Below, piece by piece: positions 34,432-45,538 of a DNA stretch of 64,000 nt. Where the stretch lies: positions 46,891 to 110,890 of the forward strand of contig JAFEDI010000101.1 of assembly GCA_018241725.1 (NCBI GenBank), given 5' to 3'. The notes under the pieces were generated by a model. It saw nothing but the letters and a program-made list of their open reading frames with translations, did not search any database and was not told the origin of the DNA. Position numbers and translations under genes: made by a program. Origin of the DNA: Pseudomonadota bacterium (GTDB taxonomy: Bacteria; Pseudomonadota; Gammaproteobacteria; Burkholderiales; Rhodocyclaceae). Every line of letters starts with the position of its first letter. Positions within the stretch are counted from its first letter, which is position 1.

Positions 34432-35373
34432 ATGGACTTGCTGATCGATGTGATCCTGCGCGCCGGCCGCTCGGCGGTCGAGCTGTCGTTTTTCGTGCTG
34501 CTGCCGGTGATGATCGTCATGCTGTCCCTGATGCGTCTGCTGGAAGCCAAAGGCGTGCTCGACTGGGTCGTCGCCCGGCTGGCCCCATTGCTGCGCCCCG
34601 TCGGCCTGACCGGCCTGGGCGTCTTCGCCGCGCTGCAGATCAACTTCGTCAGCTTCGCCGCCCCTGTTGCCACGCTCACCATGATGGACCAGCGCGGAGC
34701 CTCCAGCCGTCACTTGGCCGCCACGCTGGCGATGGTGATGGCGATGGCTCAGGCCAACGTCTCGATGCCGATGGCGGCGATGGGCCTGCATTTCGGCATC
34801 GTGCTCGGCTGGTCTCTGGTCGGCGGGCTGGCGGCTGCGGCGGCCACCTACTATGGCTTCGGGCGCGGGCTCAGCAACGCCGAACACACGGTCGATGAAA
34901 CCCTGCACCACCCTGTTGCCGAAAGTGCCAAAGGCATCCTCGACGTGATCAACCGGGCCGGAGCGGAAGCCTTCAAGATCGCCGTCGGCTCGATCCCGAT
35001 GCTGGTGCTGTCCCTCACCGTTGTCCTCGCCCTGCGCCGCCTGGGCGCGCTGGATGCCCTTACCGGCCTTCTGTCGCCGCTACTGCTGGCGGTTGGCGCC
35101 GACCCGACACTGATCCTGCCAACCCTCACCAAATACCTGGCCGGCGGCACCGCGATGATGGGTGTCATGGACGAGATGCTGCGTGCCGGCACGGCCAACG
35201 CCGCCACCCTCAACGGGGCCAGCGCCGGCCTGCTGATCCACCCGCTCGACGTCCCCGGCGTGGCGGTACTGATTTCCGCCGGACGGCGCGTTGCCGACGT
35301 TTGGAAGCCCGCCACCCTCGGCGCGCTGGTTGGCATCGCAGTGCGTATGGCGGGGCACATGGTCGCCGGCTGA
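34432..35373 (+). CDS. Gate-domain (nucleoside recognition) membrane protein
   Basis: 313 residues with about eight hydrophobic segments arranged as two Gate-type halves: F-V-L-L-P-V-M-I-V-M-L-S-L near residue 22 and I-A-V-G-S-I-P-M-L-V-L-S-L near 180. The pattern resembles the nucleoside recognition/spore maturation A-B proteins and fused SpmAB-like forms in proteobacteria. Substrate unknown. It lies on the same strand between the lrgB-like gene and yhhQ. Confidence 0.8.
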   Translation: MDLLIDVILRAGRSAVELSFFVLLPVMIVMLSLMRLLEAKGVLDWVVARLAPLLRPVGLTGLGVFAALQINFVSFAAPVATLTMMDQRGASSRHLAATLAMVMAMAQANVSMPMAAMGLHFGIVLGWSLVGGLAAAAATYYGFGRGLSNAEHTVDETLHHPVAESAKGILDVINRAGAEAFKIAVGSIPMLVLSLTVVLALRRLGALDALTGLLSPLLLAVGADPTLILPTLTKYLAGGTAMMGVMDEMLRAGTANAATLNGASAGLLIHPLDVPGVAVLISAGRRVADVWKPATLGALVGIAVRMAGHMVAG

Positions 35374-35468
35374 GTCCGTTGCCGTCGGCGTGCTGCGGTG
35401 CCACACTGACAGACATTCCGAGGCCCCTCGACAAGGAAAGCGGGCCCACCCATCCCCTGGAGAGCCCC

Positions 35469-36197
35469 ATGTCGACTGCGTCGCATCTGTATTCCCCAGC
35501 CCCACGCCAATACAAGTATTACGAATTCGTGATGGCGGCCTTCGTCGCCGTCTATCTGTGCTCCAACCTGATCGGCCCGGCCAAGGCTGCGCAGGTCGTC
35601 GTCCCGGGCCTGGGGCCAGTGACCTTCGGCGCCGGGGTGCTGTTCTTCCCGATCTCCTACATCTTCGGCGACGTGCTCACCGAGGTATACGGCTACGCCC
35701 GCGCCCGCCGCGTGATCTGGGCCGGCTTCGGCGCAATGGTCTTCGCCTCGGTGATGGCAGCAGTGGTGGTCGCTCTGCCGCCGGCCCCGACCTGGACCAA
35801 TCAGCCAGCCTACGAGATCGCCTTCGGCTCCACCTGGCGCATCGTCGCCGCCTCGCTGACGGCCTTCTTCTGCGGCGAATTCGTCAATTCCTACGTGCTC
35901 GCCCGCATGAAGATCCGCAGCCGCGGCCGCCACCTGTGGCAGCGCACCATCGGCTCGACGATCTTCGGCGAGGGCGTGGACTCCCTGCTGTTCTATCCCC
36001 TCGCCTTCTGGAACTCCGGCCTGATCCCCAACGACCTGCTGCCGGGCATCATGCTCGCCCAGTTCATCACCAAGGTTGGCGTGGAGACGCTGTTCACCCC
36101 GCTCACCTACAAGATCGTCGCGTTTCTGAAAGAAGCCGAGCGGGAGGATCACTACGATGTGGACACCGATTTCTCACCCTTTTCGATAAAGGTGTGA
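35469..36197 (+). CDS. yhhQ: Queuosine precursor transporter YhhQ
   Basis: 242 residues from ATG 35469 with GGAG just upstream; the longer frame to 35301 overlaps the previous gene. Six membrane segments of the VUT/DUF165 family, with Y-L-C-S-N-L-I-G-P near residue 30, F-P-I-S-Y-I-F-G-D-V-L-T-E-V-Y-G-Y near 60 and the Q-R-T-I-G-S-T-I-F-G-E-G-V-D-S near 158. E. coli YhhQ imports preQ0/preQ1 for tRNA queuosine. No preQ1 riboswitch is evident in the leader. Confidence 0.92.
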   Translation: MSTASHLYSPAPRQYKYYEFVMAAFVAVYLCSNLIGPAKAAQVVVPGLGPVTFGAGVLFFPISYIFGDVLTEVYGYARARRVIWAGFGAMVFASVMAAVVVALPPAPTWTNQPAYEIAFGSTWRIVAASLTAFFCGEFVNSYVLARMKIRSRGRHLWQRTIGSTIFGEGVDSLLFYPLAFWNSGLIPNDLLPGIMLAQFITKVGVETLFTPLTYKIVAFLKEAEREDHYDVDTDFSPFSIKV

Positions 36198-36287
36198 CGG
36201 GTCTTGCGGCGGCGCGGCATTTCACTAGGCGAAATCGGCACACCTGAGATACCATTCCGCGTCCTTGAATCAGAGGCAGGAAATCCG

Positions 36288-37073
36288 TTGTCCACGCCAG
36301 AAACCGCGAAAAGCCCCATCCAGGTCATCGAGCGCATGATGAAGCTGCTCGACGTCCTCGCCGAGCACCCCGATCCGGTTGCGCTCAAGCAACTCGCTGC
36401 GGAAACCGGGCTTCATCCCTCTACAGCCCATCGCATCCTTGGCGCGATGAGCAGCAGCGGCTTCGTCGAACGCAGCGACGGCGGCGCCTACCGTCTGGGC
36501 ATCCGCCTGCTCGAACTGGGCAGCCTGGTGAAGTCGCGCATCTCCCTGCGGGAAACCGCCATGGCCGCCATGGTGCGCCTGCACGGCACCACCGGCGAGA
36601 GCGTCAACCTCGGTATCCGCGCCGGAGACGAGATCGTCTATGTGGAACGGACCTCCAGCGGCAAATCCGCGGTGCGTGTCGTCCACATCGTCGGTGCCCG
36701 CGCCCCGCTGCACACCACCGCCACCGGCAAGCTGTTCCTCGTCGAGGACGGCCCCCAGAAGGTCAAGGAATACGCCCGCCGCACCGGTCTGCCCTCATCC
36801 ACGCCAACCTCCATCACCACTCTGCAAGGCCTGGAGAAGGAGCTCGACAAGGTACGCCGCCATGGTGTCGCCTATGACCTGGACGAGGTCGAAACCGGCG
36901 TGCGCTGCATCGCCGCCGGCATCCGTGACGACAGCGGTGACCTGATCGCCGGCCTGTCCCTGTCCACACCGTCCGAACGTTTCAACCCGGACTGGGCTCC
37001 GCTGATCCGCCAGACCGCCGACGAGATCTCCAGCGCCCTCGGCTACGTAGCTCCGGCGACACGCCAGACCTGA
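36288..37073 (+). CDS. IclR-family transcriptional regulator
   Basis: 261 residues from a TTG at 36288, chosen because AGGCAGGAAA precedes it at a proper distance; an earlier TTG at 36204 lacks one. The N-terminal winged helix (A-L-K-Q-L-A-A-E-T-G-L-H-P-S-T-A-H-R-I) is followed by the IclR effector domain with G-A-R-A-P-L-H-T-T-A-T-G-K-L-F-L near residue 140 and G-V-R-C-I-A-A-G-I near 205. Target genes are unknown; the neighbouring yhhQ and pbpG offer no hint. Confidence 0.92.
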   Translation: MSTPETAKSPIQVIERMMKLLDVLAEHPDPVALKQLAAETGLHPSTAHRILGAMSSSGFVERSDGGAYRLGIRLLELGSLVKSRISLRETAMAAMVRLHGTTGESVNLGIRAGDEIVYVERTSSGKSAVRVVHIVGARAPLHTTATGKLFLVEDGPQKVKEYARRTGLPSSTPTSITTLQGLEKELDKVRRHGVAYDLDEVETGVRCIAAGIRDDSGDLIAGLSLSTPSERFNPDWAPLIRQTADEISSALGYVAPATRQT

Positions 37074-37173
37074 GCCAGATCACTACTCTGCGGACGGAAG
37101 CACCACGTATCCGGCAACAGGCTCAAGGGGAGTGCCCCGGCACCCAAAGCAGGGGGCAGAACCAACGATGTAA

Positions 37174-37195
37174 AAAGGCGCCTCTCGGCGCCTTT
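37174..37195 (-). terminator. Rho-independent terminator between iclR and pbpG
   Basis: AAAGGCGCC-TCTC-GGCGCCTTT; serves pbpG on the minus strand and the regulator on the plus strand. Confidence 0.8.
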
Positions 37196-37217
37196 CTCCT
37201 ATCCCCTCACAACAAGA

Positions 37218-38303
37218 TCAGGTCGCCGGGCCGTGGCGACCGGCAGCCGCAAGCTTCTGCTGCATCGCGGCGCTCTCCAGCCAGCGCTTGACCCGCTGTG
37301 CATCAGCGACCCGCGTGAAGCGGCCGAAAGAGTCCAGCAACACGATGATCATCGGCTTGTTGAGCATCCAGGCCTGCATCACCAGGCACTTGCCGGACTC
37401 GTTGATGTAACCGGTCTTGGACACACCGATCTGCCAGCTCGGACTACCGACCAACGAGTTGGTGTTGTTGAACTGCCGTTGGCGGCCGTTGAGCGACACC
37501 ACGTAGTTGGCGGTAGTGGTGAATTCACGGATCAGCGGATAACGGGAGGCGGCCGACACCATCTTGACCAAGTCGCGGGCGCTCGACACATTGGCAGAAT
37601 TCAGCCCTGTGCTGTCGGAGAAGCGCGTGTCGTGCAAGCCCAGCGATGCGGCCTTGCGGTTCATGGCGGTGACGAAAGCCGGCAGGCCGCCTGGGTAATT
37701 CCGGCCGAGGGAAGCCGCAGCACGGTTCTCGGAGGACATCAGCGCCAAGCGCAGCATGTCGTCCCGCTGCAGTTCGGTGCCCACCGGCACATGGGAACTG
37801 CTGTTGCGCAGGGTGTCCACATCGTCCTGGGTAATCGTCAGCGTCTCGTTGAGGGACAGACGGGCATCCAGCACGACCATCGCGGTCATCAACTTGGTGA
37901 TGGACGCAATCGGCACCACGGTATCGGAGTTCTTTTCGAGCAGCACATTGCCGGTAGCCTGATCCGTCACCATGAAGGCGGCAGACTGGAGCAGCGGGTT
38001 GCCCTCATGGTCGATGTCATGGCTGGCGACAGCGGCGACAGCATGCTGAGCATGACGCGACGCATGTGCCATCTTGCGCCCCTGCGGTTTGTCCTCGGCC
38101 GCCCTGGCGACCTTGCTTCCCCTGGCCTTGCCTGACTTGGACGACTTGGCCACCTTCTCGGCCTTTTCAACCTTGGGTGCAACCTTGGCGGTGTGAGCTT
38201 TCTTCGACGCCGCATGATGCGCCGCAGCGAACGCATCGCCGGGCACCGCGGTGTTGAGTGCAAAGACGCTCAGCAGGGTGAGTACAGTAGTACGGATCTT
38301 CAT
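37218..38303 (-). CDS. pbpG: D-alanyl-D-alanine endopeptidase (PBP7/8)
   Basis: 361 residues. After a signal peptide (ending A-F-A-A) comes an unusual linker of about 70 residues rich in Ala, Lys, Ser and His, then the S11 peptidase domain: S-I-T-K (Ser134-Lys137), S-S-E-N near 195 and K-T-G near 300. PbpG cuts D,D-crosslinks in peptidoglycan. Length exceeds E. coli PbpG (about 310) mainly because of the basic linker, which may bind the wall or anionic polymers. The AT-rich 266 bp upstream, to the patatin gene, probably hold its promoter. Confidence 0.93.
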   Translation of the reverse strand: MKIRTTVLTLLSVFALNTAVPGDAFAAAHHAASKKAHTAKVAPKVEKAEKVAKSSKSGKARGSKVARAAEDKPQGRKMAHASRHAQHAVAAVASHDIDHEGNPLLQSAAFMVTDQATGNVLLEKNSDTVVPIASITKLMTAMVVLDARLSLNETLTITQDDVDTLRNSSSHVPVGTELQRDDMLRLALMSSENRAAASLGRNYPGGLPAFVTAMNRKAASLGLHDTRFSDSTGLNSANVSSARDLVKMVSAASRYPLIREFTTTANYVVSLNGRQRQFNNTNSLVGSPSWQIGVSKTGYINESGKCLVMQAWMLNKPMIIVLLDSFGRFTRVADAQRVKRWLESAAMQQKLAAAGRHGPAT

Positions 38304-38569
38304 CGTCTTTCAAACTGGTTCATGGCAGGAAGAAACCCTTCTTCCCTATGAAAAATCTTCGCGACGGACAGGCCTCGCGGGTGGAATTCGGTGCGCTCCG
38401 GCGAATGCTCATTGAATGAACACCGCAACATGGCCGGGCGGCACAAACGCAAACAACATACTTCTTATTCAAAATAAGGGGTTATTTTAAATTTTTGAAG
38501 TTTTTTGTGAATGATTTTTTTGCACATTTCGAGCAGACGACTCCCATTGGCGCGCATGGGTACCCACCG

Positions 38570-39709
38570 CTATCCATCGATCCTCAAAAAGCGGGCCAGT
38601 TCCGCACGCCGGCTGATCGCATCCCGATACCCGAGCTCCATCAAGGAGCGGGTGTAACCCTGCTCGAAAAGCAGGTAGGAGAGCAGCACCGAACCGTCTT
38701 TCCGCATTGCACCAATACTGCTCAGGACCATGCTCAACGCCCGCGGCAAAGTCTGGCGGTGCCGCGCGGCCAGGTAGTCGAGACGCTGGGACGGTGCGAT
38801 CACCAGTGTTTCGATGGGGCGCAGCGGAATGCCCGCAACGGCGCGCTGCTCGGGTGTCAGCACCGAAAGGGTGGTGTTGATGCGCTCCAGGCGCTCCAGG
38901 TCCATCGCCAGCCCATCCAGGAAGATGCTCGACATGGCATGGCCGGCCACCTGGGCCGGCGAAGGGTAGCAGTCGGTACGCTGCCGCGCCTCCTCAGAAC
39001 GCCGCCCGCCAGCGATCACGAGGATACGCTGCGCGCCGAGATGGATGGCCGGACTGATCGGCGCGAGCTGGCGCATCGAACCGTCACCGAAATACTCCCG
39101 GTTGATGCGCACCGCAGGGAAAACGAAGGGAATCGCGCTGGAGGCAAGCAGGTGATCCACCTCCAGCTCGGTGCGCATGCCGATGCGTTTCTCCCGGCGC
39201 CACGGCTGCAGATCGTCGCAGGCCTGGAAGAAGGCCAGGTTGTCGCCCGAGGTGTAACCCGACGCGCTGACCGAGACCGCCCGCAGATGGCCCGCGTCGA
39301 TCGCCCGACCGATGGCGGAGAAGTCGAGCTGCGCCTCCAGTAGTTCGCGCAGCGGCGTGTTGTCGAGCAGGGAACGGGGAGACTGGCGCACCAGCGCGCC
39401 AAAGAGGATCGCAGAAGCCCAGCGCATCACCGACTGGGTGATCGCCGCCGTATCGGCCCTGTAAACATGGTGGACGTGGAAATTGCGCCAGATAAAGGCG
39501 AGCTTGCGCACCGCCTCGTTGAAATTGGCGGAAAAAACCGCCAGCGCCGCCGCATTGACGGCACCGGCGGACGTCCCGCACAGGATCGGGAATGGATTCT
39601 CGCGGCGCCGCCCCCAGACTTCCCGGATGGCGATCAGCGCACCGACCTGATAGGCCGCCCGCGCCCCGCCACCGGTCAGGACCAGCGCCGCCGTGCCCAG
39701 CTCCGCCAT
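38570..39709 (-). CDS. Patatin-like phospholipase
   Basis: 379 residues from ATG 39709, preceded by GGAGGGG. Patatin hallmarks are present: oxyanion G-G-G-A-R-A-A-Y near residue 14, nucleophile G-T-S-A-G near 43 and the catalytic Asp in F-G-D-G-S near 208. No signal peptide, so it acts in the cytoplasm or on the inner leaflet as an acyl hydrolase. The substrate is unknown. It stands alone; 72 bp separate it from maeB, which also runs leftward. Confidence 0.92.
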   Translation of the reverse strand: MAELGTAALVLTGGGARAAYQVGALIAIREVWGRRRENPFPILCGTSAGAVNAAALAVFSANFNEAVRKLAFIWRNFHVHHVYRADTAAITQSVMRWASAILFGALVRQSPRSLLDNTPLRELLEAQLDFSAIGRAIDAGHLRAVSVSASGYTSGDNLAFFQACDDLQPWRREKRIGMRTELEVDHLLASSAIPFVFPAVRINREYFGDGSMRQLAPISPAIHLGAQRILVIAGGRRSEEARQRTDCYPSPAQVAGHAMSSIFLDGLAMDLERLERINTTLSVLTPEQRAVAGIPLRPIETLVIAPSQRLDYLAARHRQTLPRALSMVLSSIGAMRKDGSVLLSYLLFEQGYTRSLMELGYRDAISRRAELARFLRIDG

Positions 39710-39780
39710 CCCGCCGCCCCCCTCCGTGATCGATATCACGCAGTTTAACGGCCGCAGACGACGGAGGCATTAGAGCAAGA

Positions 39781-42048
39781 TCAACGACCCGCTTCGACCA
39801 CCGTCAGCGCAGTCATGTTGACGATCCGCCGCACCGTCGCCGTCGGGGTCAGGATGTGCACCGGCTTGGCCGAACCGAGCAGGATCGGGCCGATGGTCAT
39901 GCCTTCGCCGGCGGCGGTCTTGAGCAGGTTGAAGGCGATGTTGGCGGCATCCAGCGTCGGGAAGATCAGCAGGTTGGCGTCCTCGCTCATCTTGGCGTTG
40001 GGGAAGACCTGCTTGCGGATGCCCGCATCCAGCGCCGCGTCACCGTGCATCTCGCCTTCCACTTCCAGGTCGGGATGCTCGTTGTGCAGCAGCACCAGCG
40101 CCTTGCGCATCTTCTCGGCGGTCGGCGAGTTGTCGGTGCCGAAGCTGGAATGGGACAGCAGCGCAATACGCGGCTGGATGCCGAAGCGACGCACCTCGTC
40201 GGCGGCCAGGCGGGTCATCTCGACGATCTGCTCGGGGGTCGGATCGTAGTTGACGTAGGTGTCGCACAGGAACACGGTCCGGTCCGGCAGCGCCAGCAGG
40301 TTCATCGTGTAGAAGTTGCGCACGCCCTTCTGGCGACCCAGCACCGTCTCGATGAACTTGAGGTGCAGGTGATGCATGCCATAGGTGCCGCAGATCATCC
40401 CGTCGGCGTAGCCGAAGTGCAGCAGCAGCGCGCCGATCAGCGTGGTGCGGCGGCGCACCTCGCGCTTGGCATAATCCACCGACACGCCCTTGCGCTCCAT
40501 CAGCGAGTGGTAGTGAGACCACAGCTGGTTGAAGCGCGGATCGGAATCCGGGTTCACCATCTCGAAGTCCAATTCGGGCCGCAGACGCAGGCCGAAGCGC
40601 TCGATGTTGTGCAGCACGACCTCAGGACGGCCGATCAGCACCGGGCGGCAGGTGCCCTCGTCCACCGCGGTCTGCACAGCGCGCAGCACGCGCTCCGCTT
40701 CGCCTTCCGCGAAGATGATGCGCTTGGGCGCCTGCTTGGCGGCCTGGAACACCGGCTTCATCACCAGGCCGGACTGCCACACGAAGTTGTTGAGTTGCTG
40801 GCGATAGGCGTCGAAATCGGTGATCGGGCGCGTCGCCACGCCGGACTCGATGGCCGCACGGGCCACTTCGGGAGCGATCTTGACGATCAGACGCGGGTCG
40901 AAGGGCTTCGGAATGATGTACTCGGGACCGAAACCGGACAGCTTCTCGCCGTAGGCCGCAGCCACGATGTCGGAGGCCTCGGCACGGGCCAACTCGGCGA
41001 TGGCACGCACGGCAGCCAGCTTCATCTCGTCGGTGATCGTCGTGGCGCCCACGTCCAACGCGCCGCGGAAGATGAAGGGGAAGCACAGCACGTTGTTCAC
41101 CTGGTTCGGGTAATCCGAACGGCCGGTGGCGATCAGCGCGTCGTCGCGGACCCTCTTGACCTCTTCCGGCAGGATCTCTGGCGTCGGATTGGCCAGCGCC
41201 ATGATCATCGGCCGCGACGCCATCTTGGCGACCATCTCCGGCTTCAGCACGCCGCCGGCGGAGAGGCCGAGGAACACGTCGGCGCCCTCGATGATCTCGC
41301 CCAACTTGCGCGCATCGGTCTTCTTCGCGTAGCGGGCCTTGATCGGATCCATCAGCGTCGTACGGCCTTCGTACACCACGCCTTCGATGTCAGAAACCCA
41401 GATGTTCTCGACCGGCACGCCGAGCATCACCAGCAGGTCCAGGCAGGCCAGTGCGGCGGCGCCGGCGCCGGAAGTGACCAGCTTGATCTTGGACAGGTCC
41501 TTGCCCAGCAGATGCATGCCGTTGAGCAGCGCCGCGCCGACGACGATAGCAGTTCCGTGCTGGTCGTCGTGAAAGACCGGGATCTTCATCCGCTCGCGCA
41601 GCTTGCTCTCGATGTAGAAGCACTCCGGCGCCTTGATGTCTTCCAGGTTGATGCCGCCGAAGGTCGGCTCCAGCGCCGCGATCATGTCGATCAGCTTGTC
41701 CGCATCGGGCTCATCGATTTCCAGGTCGAACACGTCGATGCCGGCGAACTTCTTGAACAGCACGCCCTTGCCTTCCATCACCGGCTTGGCGGCCAGCGGG
41801 CCGATGTTGCCGAGGCCCAGCACCGCAGTGCCGTTGGTGACGACGCCAATCAGGTTGCTGCGGGACGTCAGCGACGCGGCCTCGGCCGGATCCTCGACGA
41901 TCGCATCGCAGGCCGCCGCCACGCCAGGCGAGTAGGCCAGCGACAAATCCTGCTGGTTGGTCAGCGCCTTGGTCGGCGCGATGGCGATCTTCCCCGGCTT
42001 GGGCAGACGGTGGTATTCAAGTGCGGCCAGACGAATTTGCTCATCCAT
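39781..42048 (-). CDS. maeB: NADP-dependent malic enzyme (MaeB) with phosphotransacetylase domain
   Basis: 755 residues. The malic enzyme part (1-430) has S-P-G-V-A-A-A-C near residue 40, [10 protein letters not shown] near 160 and the dinucleotide fold G-A-G-A-A-A-L-A near 195. The C-terminal part (430-755) is a phosphate acetyltransferase-like regulatory domain, as in E. coli MaeB, with acetyl-CoA control expected. It oxidises malate to pyruvate and NADPH. Divergent from pckG, the other gluconeogenic enzyme gene; the 290 bp between probably carry promoters of both. Confidence 0.95.
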   Translation of the reverse strand: MDEQIRLAALEYHRLPKPGKIAIAPTKALTNQQDLSLAYSPGVAAACDAIVEDPAEAASLTSRSNLIGVVTNGTAVLGLGNIGPLAAKPVMEGKGVLFKKFAGIDVFDLEIDEPDADKLIDMIAALEPTFGGINLEDIKAPECFYIESKLRERMKIPVFHDDQHGTAIVVGAALLNGMHLLGKDLSKIKLVTSGAGAAALACLDLLVMLGVPVENIWVSDIEGVVYEGRTTLMDPIKARYAKKTDARKLGEIIEGADVFLGLSAGGVLKPEMVAKMASRPMIMALANPTPEILPEEVKRVRDDALIATGRSDYPNQVNNVLCFPFIFRGALDVGATTITDEMKLAAVRAIAELARAEASDIVAAAYGEKLSGFGPEYIIPKPFDPRLIVKIAPEVARAAIESGVATRPITDFDAYRQQLNNFVWQSGLVMKPVFQAAKQAPKRIIFAEGEAERVLRAVQTAVDEGTCRPVLIGRPEVVLHNIERFGLRLRPELDFEMVNPDSDPRFNQLWSHYHSLMERKGVSVDYAKREVRRRTTLIGALLLHFGYADGMICGTYGMHHLHLKFIETVLGRQKGVRNFYTMNLLALPDRTVFLCDTYVNYDPTPEQIVEMTRLAADEVRRFGIQPRIALLSHSSFGTDNSPTAEKMRKALVLLHNEHPDLEVEGEMHGDAALDAGIRKQVFPNAKMSEDANLLIFPTLDAANIAFNLLKTAAGEGMTIGPILLGSAKPVHILTPTATVRRIVNMTALTVVEAGR

Positions 42049-42338
42049 TCAGGTATCCCTCTCCATTGTTGATGTGTGTGTTTGTGTACTGCCATCATCC
42101 GACCAAATTACCGTTACGGCAATTCGTGACTTCCACAGCACAAAATGCCATCCGAGTAGATTTCTCTACGCGACGAACCATGGCATAATGTAAGGCTAAG
42201 TCAGTCGGGTTAATCCCGATTGACACCAATAATACGCGCCGAGCCCTGGTGGCCCAACAAGACGCGATTGCCCAGCCGGAAGCCTCCCGAACCGGCAACT
42301 TGAAACAACGCATCCGTAACGTCCTGGAGAATCGTCAG

Positions 42339-44195
42339 ATGTCTCAAAGCATTGCCGAAGCCGCCATCGCCGCCGCACCCGATTACGTCAAGCACGAAAA
42401 ACTGAAGCAGTGGGTTGCTGAAATCGCCGCCCTCACCGAACCCGACCGCGTGGTGTGGTGTGACGGTTCCGAAGAAGAATACGACCGCCTGTGCGCCGAG
42501 ATGGTCGAAGCCGGGATGCTGATCAAGCTGAACCCGGAAAAGCGCAAGAATTCCTACCTCGCCTGGTCCGATCCGTCCGACGTGGCTCGCGTCGAAGACC
42601 GCACCTTCATCTGCTCCGCCAACAAGGACGACGCCGGCCCCACCAACAACTGGGAAGACCCGGCCAAAATGCGCAAGACCCTGAACGAACTGTTCAAGGG
42701 CAGCATGCACGGTCGCACCCTGTACGTGGTTCCGTTCTCCATGGGCCCGCTCGGCTCTCCCATCGCCCACATCGGCGTGGAGATCTCCGACAGCCCCTAC
42801 GTGGTCACCAACATGCGCACCATGACGCGCATGGGCAAGGCCGTTTTCGACGTGCTCGGCACCGATGGCGAGTTCGTGCCCTGCGTGCACAGCGTCGGCG
42901 CTCCGCTGGCCCATGGCGAGAAAGACTCCCGCTGGCCCTGCAACCCGACCGTCAAGTACATCGTCCACTACCCTGAGACCCGCGAGATCTGGTCCTACGG
43001 TTCCGGCTACGGCGGCAACGCGCTGCTCGGCAAGAAGTGCTTCGCGCTGCGCATTGCCTCCAACATGGCCCGCGACGAAGGCTGGCTGGCCGAACACATG
43101 CTGATCCTCGGCGTGGAAAGCCCCGAAGGCGAGAAGACCTACGTCGCCGCCGCCTTCCCGTCCGCCTGCGGCAAGACCAACTTCGCGATGCTGATCCCGC
43201 CCAAGTCCTTCGACGGCTGGAAGATCTCCACCGTCGGTGACGACATCGCCTGGATCAAGCCGCGCAAGGAAGCCGACGGCAGCACCCGCTTCTACGCGAT
43301 CAACCCGGAAGCCGGTTTCTTCGGCGTCGCCCCCGGCACCTCCGAAAAGACCAACTACAACGCGCTGGCCACCCTGCGCGAGAACATCATCTTCACCAAC
43401 GTCGCGCTGACCGACGACGGTGACGTGTGGTGGGAAGGCATGACCAAGGAGGCCCCGGCTCACCTGGTCGACTGGCAAGGTAAGGACTGGACCCCGGAGA
43501 TCGCCAAGGAAACCGGCCGCAAGGCTGCGCACCCGAACTCCCGTTTCACCGCTCCGGCCAGCCAGTGCCCGTCCATCGACCCGAAGTGGGAAGATCCGGC
43601 CGGCGTGCCCATCTCCGCCTTCATCTTCGGCGGCCGCCGCGCCACCACCGTGCCGCTGGTGTACCAGGCCTTCAACTGGAACTTCGGCGTCTACATGGCG
43701 GCTACCCTCGGCTCCGAAACCACCGCTGCGGCCTTCGGCGCGCAGGGCGTGGTGCGTCGCGACCCGTTCGCGATGCTGCCCTTCTGCGGCTACCACATGG
43801 GTGACTACTTCAACCACTGGCTGAAGATGGGCCACACCGTCGATCAGGCCCCGGGCATCTTCTGCGTCAACTGGTTCCGCATGAACGAGAAGGGCGAATT
43901 CATGTGGCCCGGCTTCGGCGAGAACATGCGCGTCCTGAAGTGGATCGTCGACCGCGTTCGCGGCCGCGTACACGCCACCGAGAACGCCCTCGGCTGGATG
44001 CCCCAGTACGAAGACATCGACTGGACCGGTTCCGACGTGACCAAGGCCGAGTTCGACGCGCTGGTCAAGATCGACGCCGACGCCTGGAAGACCGAGCTGG
44101 CCGGCCACCAGGAATGGTTCGACAAGCTGCAGGACCGCCTGCCCAAGCAGTTCACGCTCAAGCGCGAACTGTTCGAACTGGCCCTGTCGGTGTAA
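42339..44195 (+). CDS. pckG: Phosphoenolpyruvate carboxykinase (GTP)
   Basis: 618 residues from ATG 42339, with GGAGA eight bases upstream; a GTG at 42249 extends the frame but has no such site. The P-loop P-S-A-C-G-K-T-N near residue 280, the manganese-site region [13 protein letters not shown] and the [11 protein letters not shown] near 230 are typical of the GTP class. It makes PEP from oxaloacetate in gluconeogenesis. Betaproteobacteria of this group carry the GTP form; the ATP form is absent here. Confidence 0.96.
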   Translation: MSQSIAEAAIAAAPDYVKHEKLKQWVAEIAALTEPDRVVWCDGSEEEYDRLCAEMVEAGMLIKLNPEKRKNSYLAWSDPSDVARVEDRTFICSANKDDAGPTNNWEDPAKMRKTLNELFKGSMHGRTLYVVPFSMGPLGSPIAHIGVEISDSPYVVTNMRTMTRMGKAVFDVLGTDGEFVPCVHSVGAPLAHGEKDSRWPCNPTVKYIVHYPETREIWSYGSGYGGNALLGKKCFALRIASNMARDEGWLAEHMLILGVESPEGEKTYVAAAFPSACGKTNFAMLIPPKSFDGWKISTVGDDIAWIKPRKEADGSTRFYAINPEAGFFGVAPGTSEKTNYNALATLRENIIFTNVALTDDGDVWWEGMTKEAPAHLVDWQGKDWTPEIAKETGRKAAHPNSRFTAPASQCPSIDPKWEDPAGVPISAFIFGGRRATTVPLVYQAFNWNFGVYMAATLGSETTAAAFGAQGVVRRDPFAMLPFCGYHMGDYFNHWLKMGHTVDQAPGIFCVNWFRMNEKGEFMWPGFGENMRVLKWIVDRVRGRVHATENALGWMPQYEDIDWTGSDVTKAEFDALVKIDADAWKTELAGHQEWFDKLQDRLPKQFTLKRELFELALSV

Positions 44196-44229
44196 GTTCG
44201 CAGCAGCCAGCCGGCTGCTCAGGTAACGC

Positions 44230-44259
44230 AAAAAAGCGCCGAGCAATCGGCGCTTTTTT
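44230..44259 (+). terminator. Rho-independent terminator of pckG
   Basis: AAAAAAGCGCCGA-GCAA-TCGGCGCTTTTTT, a perfect 13-bp stem. Confidence 0.92.
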
Positions 44260-44291
44260 GTTGCCCCACCCATTCATGAAGAACGACACCC

Positions 44292-45446
44292 ATGACCCGC
44301 AGCGCCCGCCGCATGGCCGACATCCAGCCCTTCCACGTGATGGAGATCCTCAAGCGCGCCCACGAACTGGCCGCCAGCGGACGCGACATCATCCACCTGG
44401 AAGTCGGCGAGCCGGATTTCGCCAGCCCTCAACCCATCGTCGAAGCAGCCCAGCGCTTCCTGGCCGGCGGCCACGTGCATTACACGCCAGCCCTCGGGCT
44501 CAACACGCTGCGCGAAGCTATCGCCCGCTTCTACCACGACCGTTTCGGCGCCGACGTCCCGCCGGAGCGCATCATCGTCACCCCCGGCGCCTCCGGAGCG
44601 CTGATGCTGGCCCTCGCCGCACTGACCGACCCGGCCGATGAATGGCTGCTGCCCGACCCCGGCTACCCGTCGAACCGCCACCTCGTACGCAGCTTCGAGG
44701 GCGTCCCGCGCGCCTTGCCAGTGGACGCCAGCACCCGCTTCCAGCCCACGCCCGCCCAGGTCGAGGCGGCCTGGACGGCGCAGACCCGGGGCCTGATGGT
44801 CGCCAGTCCGGCCAACCCGACCGGCACACTGCTCGCGCTCGACGAAATCGTTGCACTGCAGGAAACCGTGAGCCAGCACAAGGGCGTGCTGATCGTCGAC
44901 GAGATCTACCAGGGCCTCAACTACGGCGTGGACGCGAGTACCGCTCTCAGCCGGCTCGACGACGTCTTCGTGGTGAACAGCTTCTCGAAGTACTTCGGCA
45001 TGACCGGCTGGCGCCTCGGCTGGCTGGTCGCCCCGGAAGCCTACGTGCGCGACATCGAGAAGCTGGCCCAGCACTTCTTCATCTCGCCCTCCACACCAGC
45101 CCAGCACGCCGCGCTGGCAGCCTTCGAGCCAGCCACCATCGCCATCCTCGAAGAGCGCCGCCACGAGTTCGCCGAGCGCCGCAACGCGCTGCTCCCCGCC
45201 CTGCGCCAACTCGGCTTCCAGTTCGCCACCGAACCCCAGGGCGCCTTCTACCTGTACGCCGACATCTCCGGCATCACCAAGGACAGCCAGTCGCTGGCAC
45301 GCCTCCTCATCGAGGAAGCCGGCGTCGCCACAACGCCCGGCATCGACTTCGGCGACAACGGGCCGGAACTCCATCTGCGCATTGCGTACACGACGGGCGC
45401 AGGACGCCTGCTCGAAGCCGTGGAACGCATCGCCCGCGTCCTCTAG
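44292..45446 (+). CDS. Pyridoxal-phosphate aminotransferase, class I/II
   Basis: 384 residues with the fold-type I aminotransferase pattern: L-E-V-G-E-P-D-F near residue 36, N-P-T-G-T near 176, D-E-I-Y-Q-G-L near 205 and the PLP lysine in S-F-S-K-Y-F-G-M-T-G-W-R near 237. The substrate cannot be told from sequence; the family includes aspartate, alanine and aromatic aminotransferases. It stands alone behind the pckG terminator and ends at its own terminator. Confidence 0.92.
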   Translation: MTRSARRMADIQPFHVMEILKRAHELAASGRDIIHLEVGEPDFASPQPIVEAAQRFLAGGHVHYTPALGLNTLREAIARFYHDRFGADVPPERIIVTPGASGALMLALAALTDPADEWLLPDPGYPSNRHLVRSFEGVPRALPVDASTRFQPTPAQVEAAWTAQTRGLMVASPANPTGTLLALDEIVALQETVSQHKGVLIVDEIYQGLNYGVDASTALSRLDDVFVVNSFSKYFGMTGWRLGWLVAPEAYVRDIEKLAQHFFISPSTPAQHAALAAFEPATIAILEERRHEFAERRNALLPALRQLGFQFATEPQGAFYLYADISGITKDSQSLARLLIEEAGVATTPGIDFGDNGPELHLRIAYTTGAGRLLEAVERIARVL

Positions 45447-45492
45447 AAACGGATTCCCGCCTCTCGGCAGGATCGGGGCCCCAGAAAACAGA

Positions 45493-45514
45493 AAACCCGC
45501 CTCTCGGCGGGTTT
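45493..45514. terminator. Bidirectional terminator
   Basis: AAACCCGCC-TCTC-GGCGGGTTT between convergent aminotransferase and lytic transglycosylase genes. Confidence 0.85.
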
Positions 45515-45538
45515 CTCTTCCCCAGACCCGGGCGCGCG

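Noticed and set aside
35374-35468. preQ1 riboswitch before yhhQ
   Set aside because: The leader lacks the conserved pseudoknot elements of known preQ1 classes as far as can be judged by eye.
39856-42072. Plus-strand open frame of 738 codons
   Set aside because: It is the antisense shadow of maeB, with no domain pattern and no ribosome-binding site.
42210-44273. Minus-strand open frame of 687 codons
   Set aside because: Antisense of pckG; His- and Gly-rich composition typical of shadows in GC-rich DNA.
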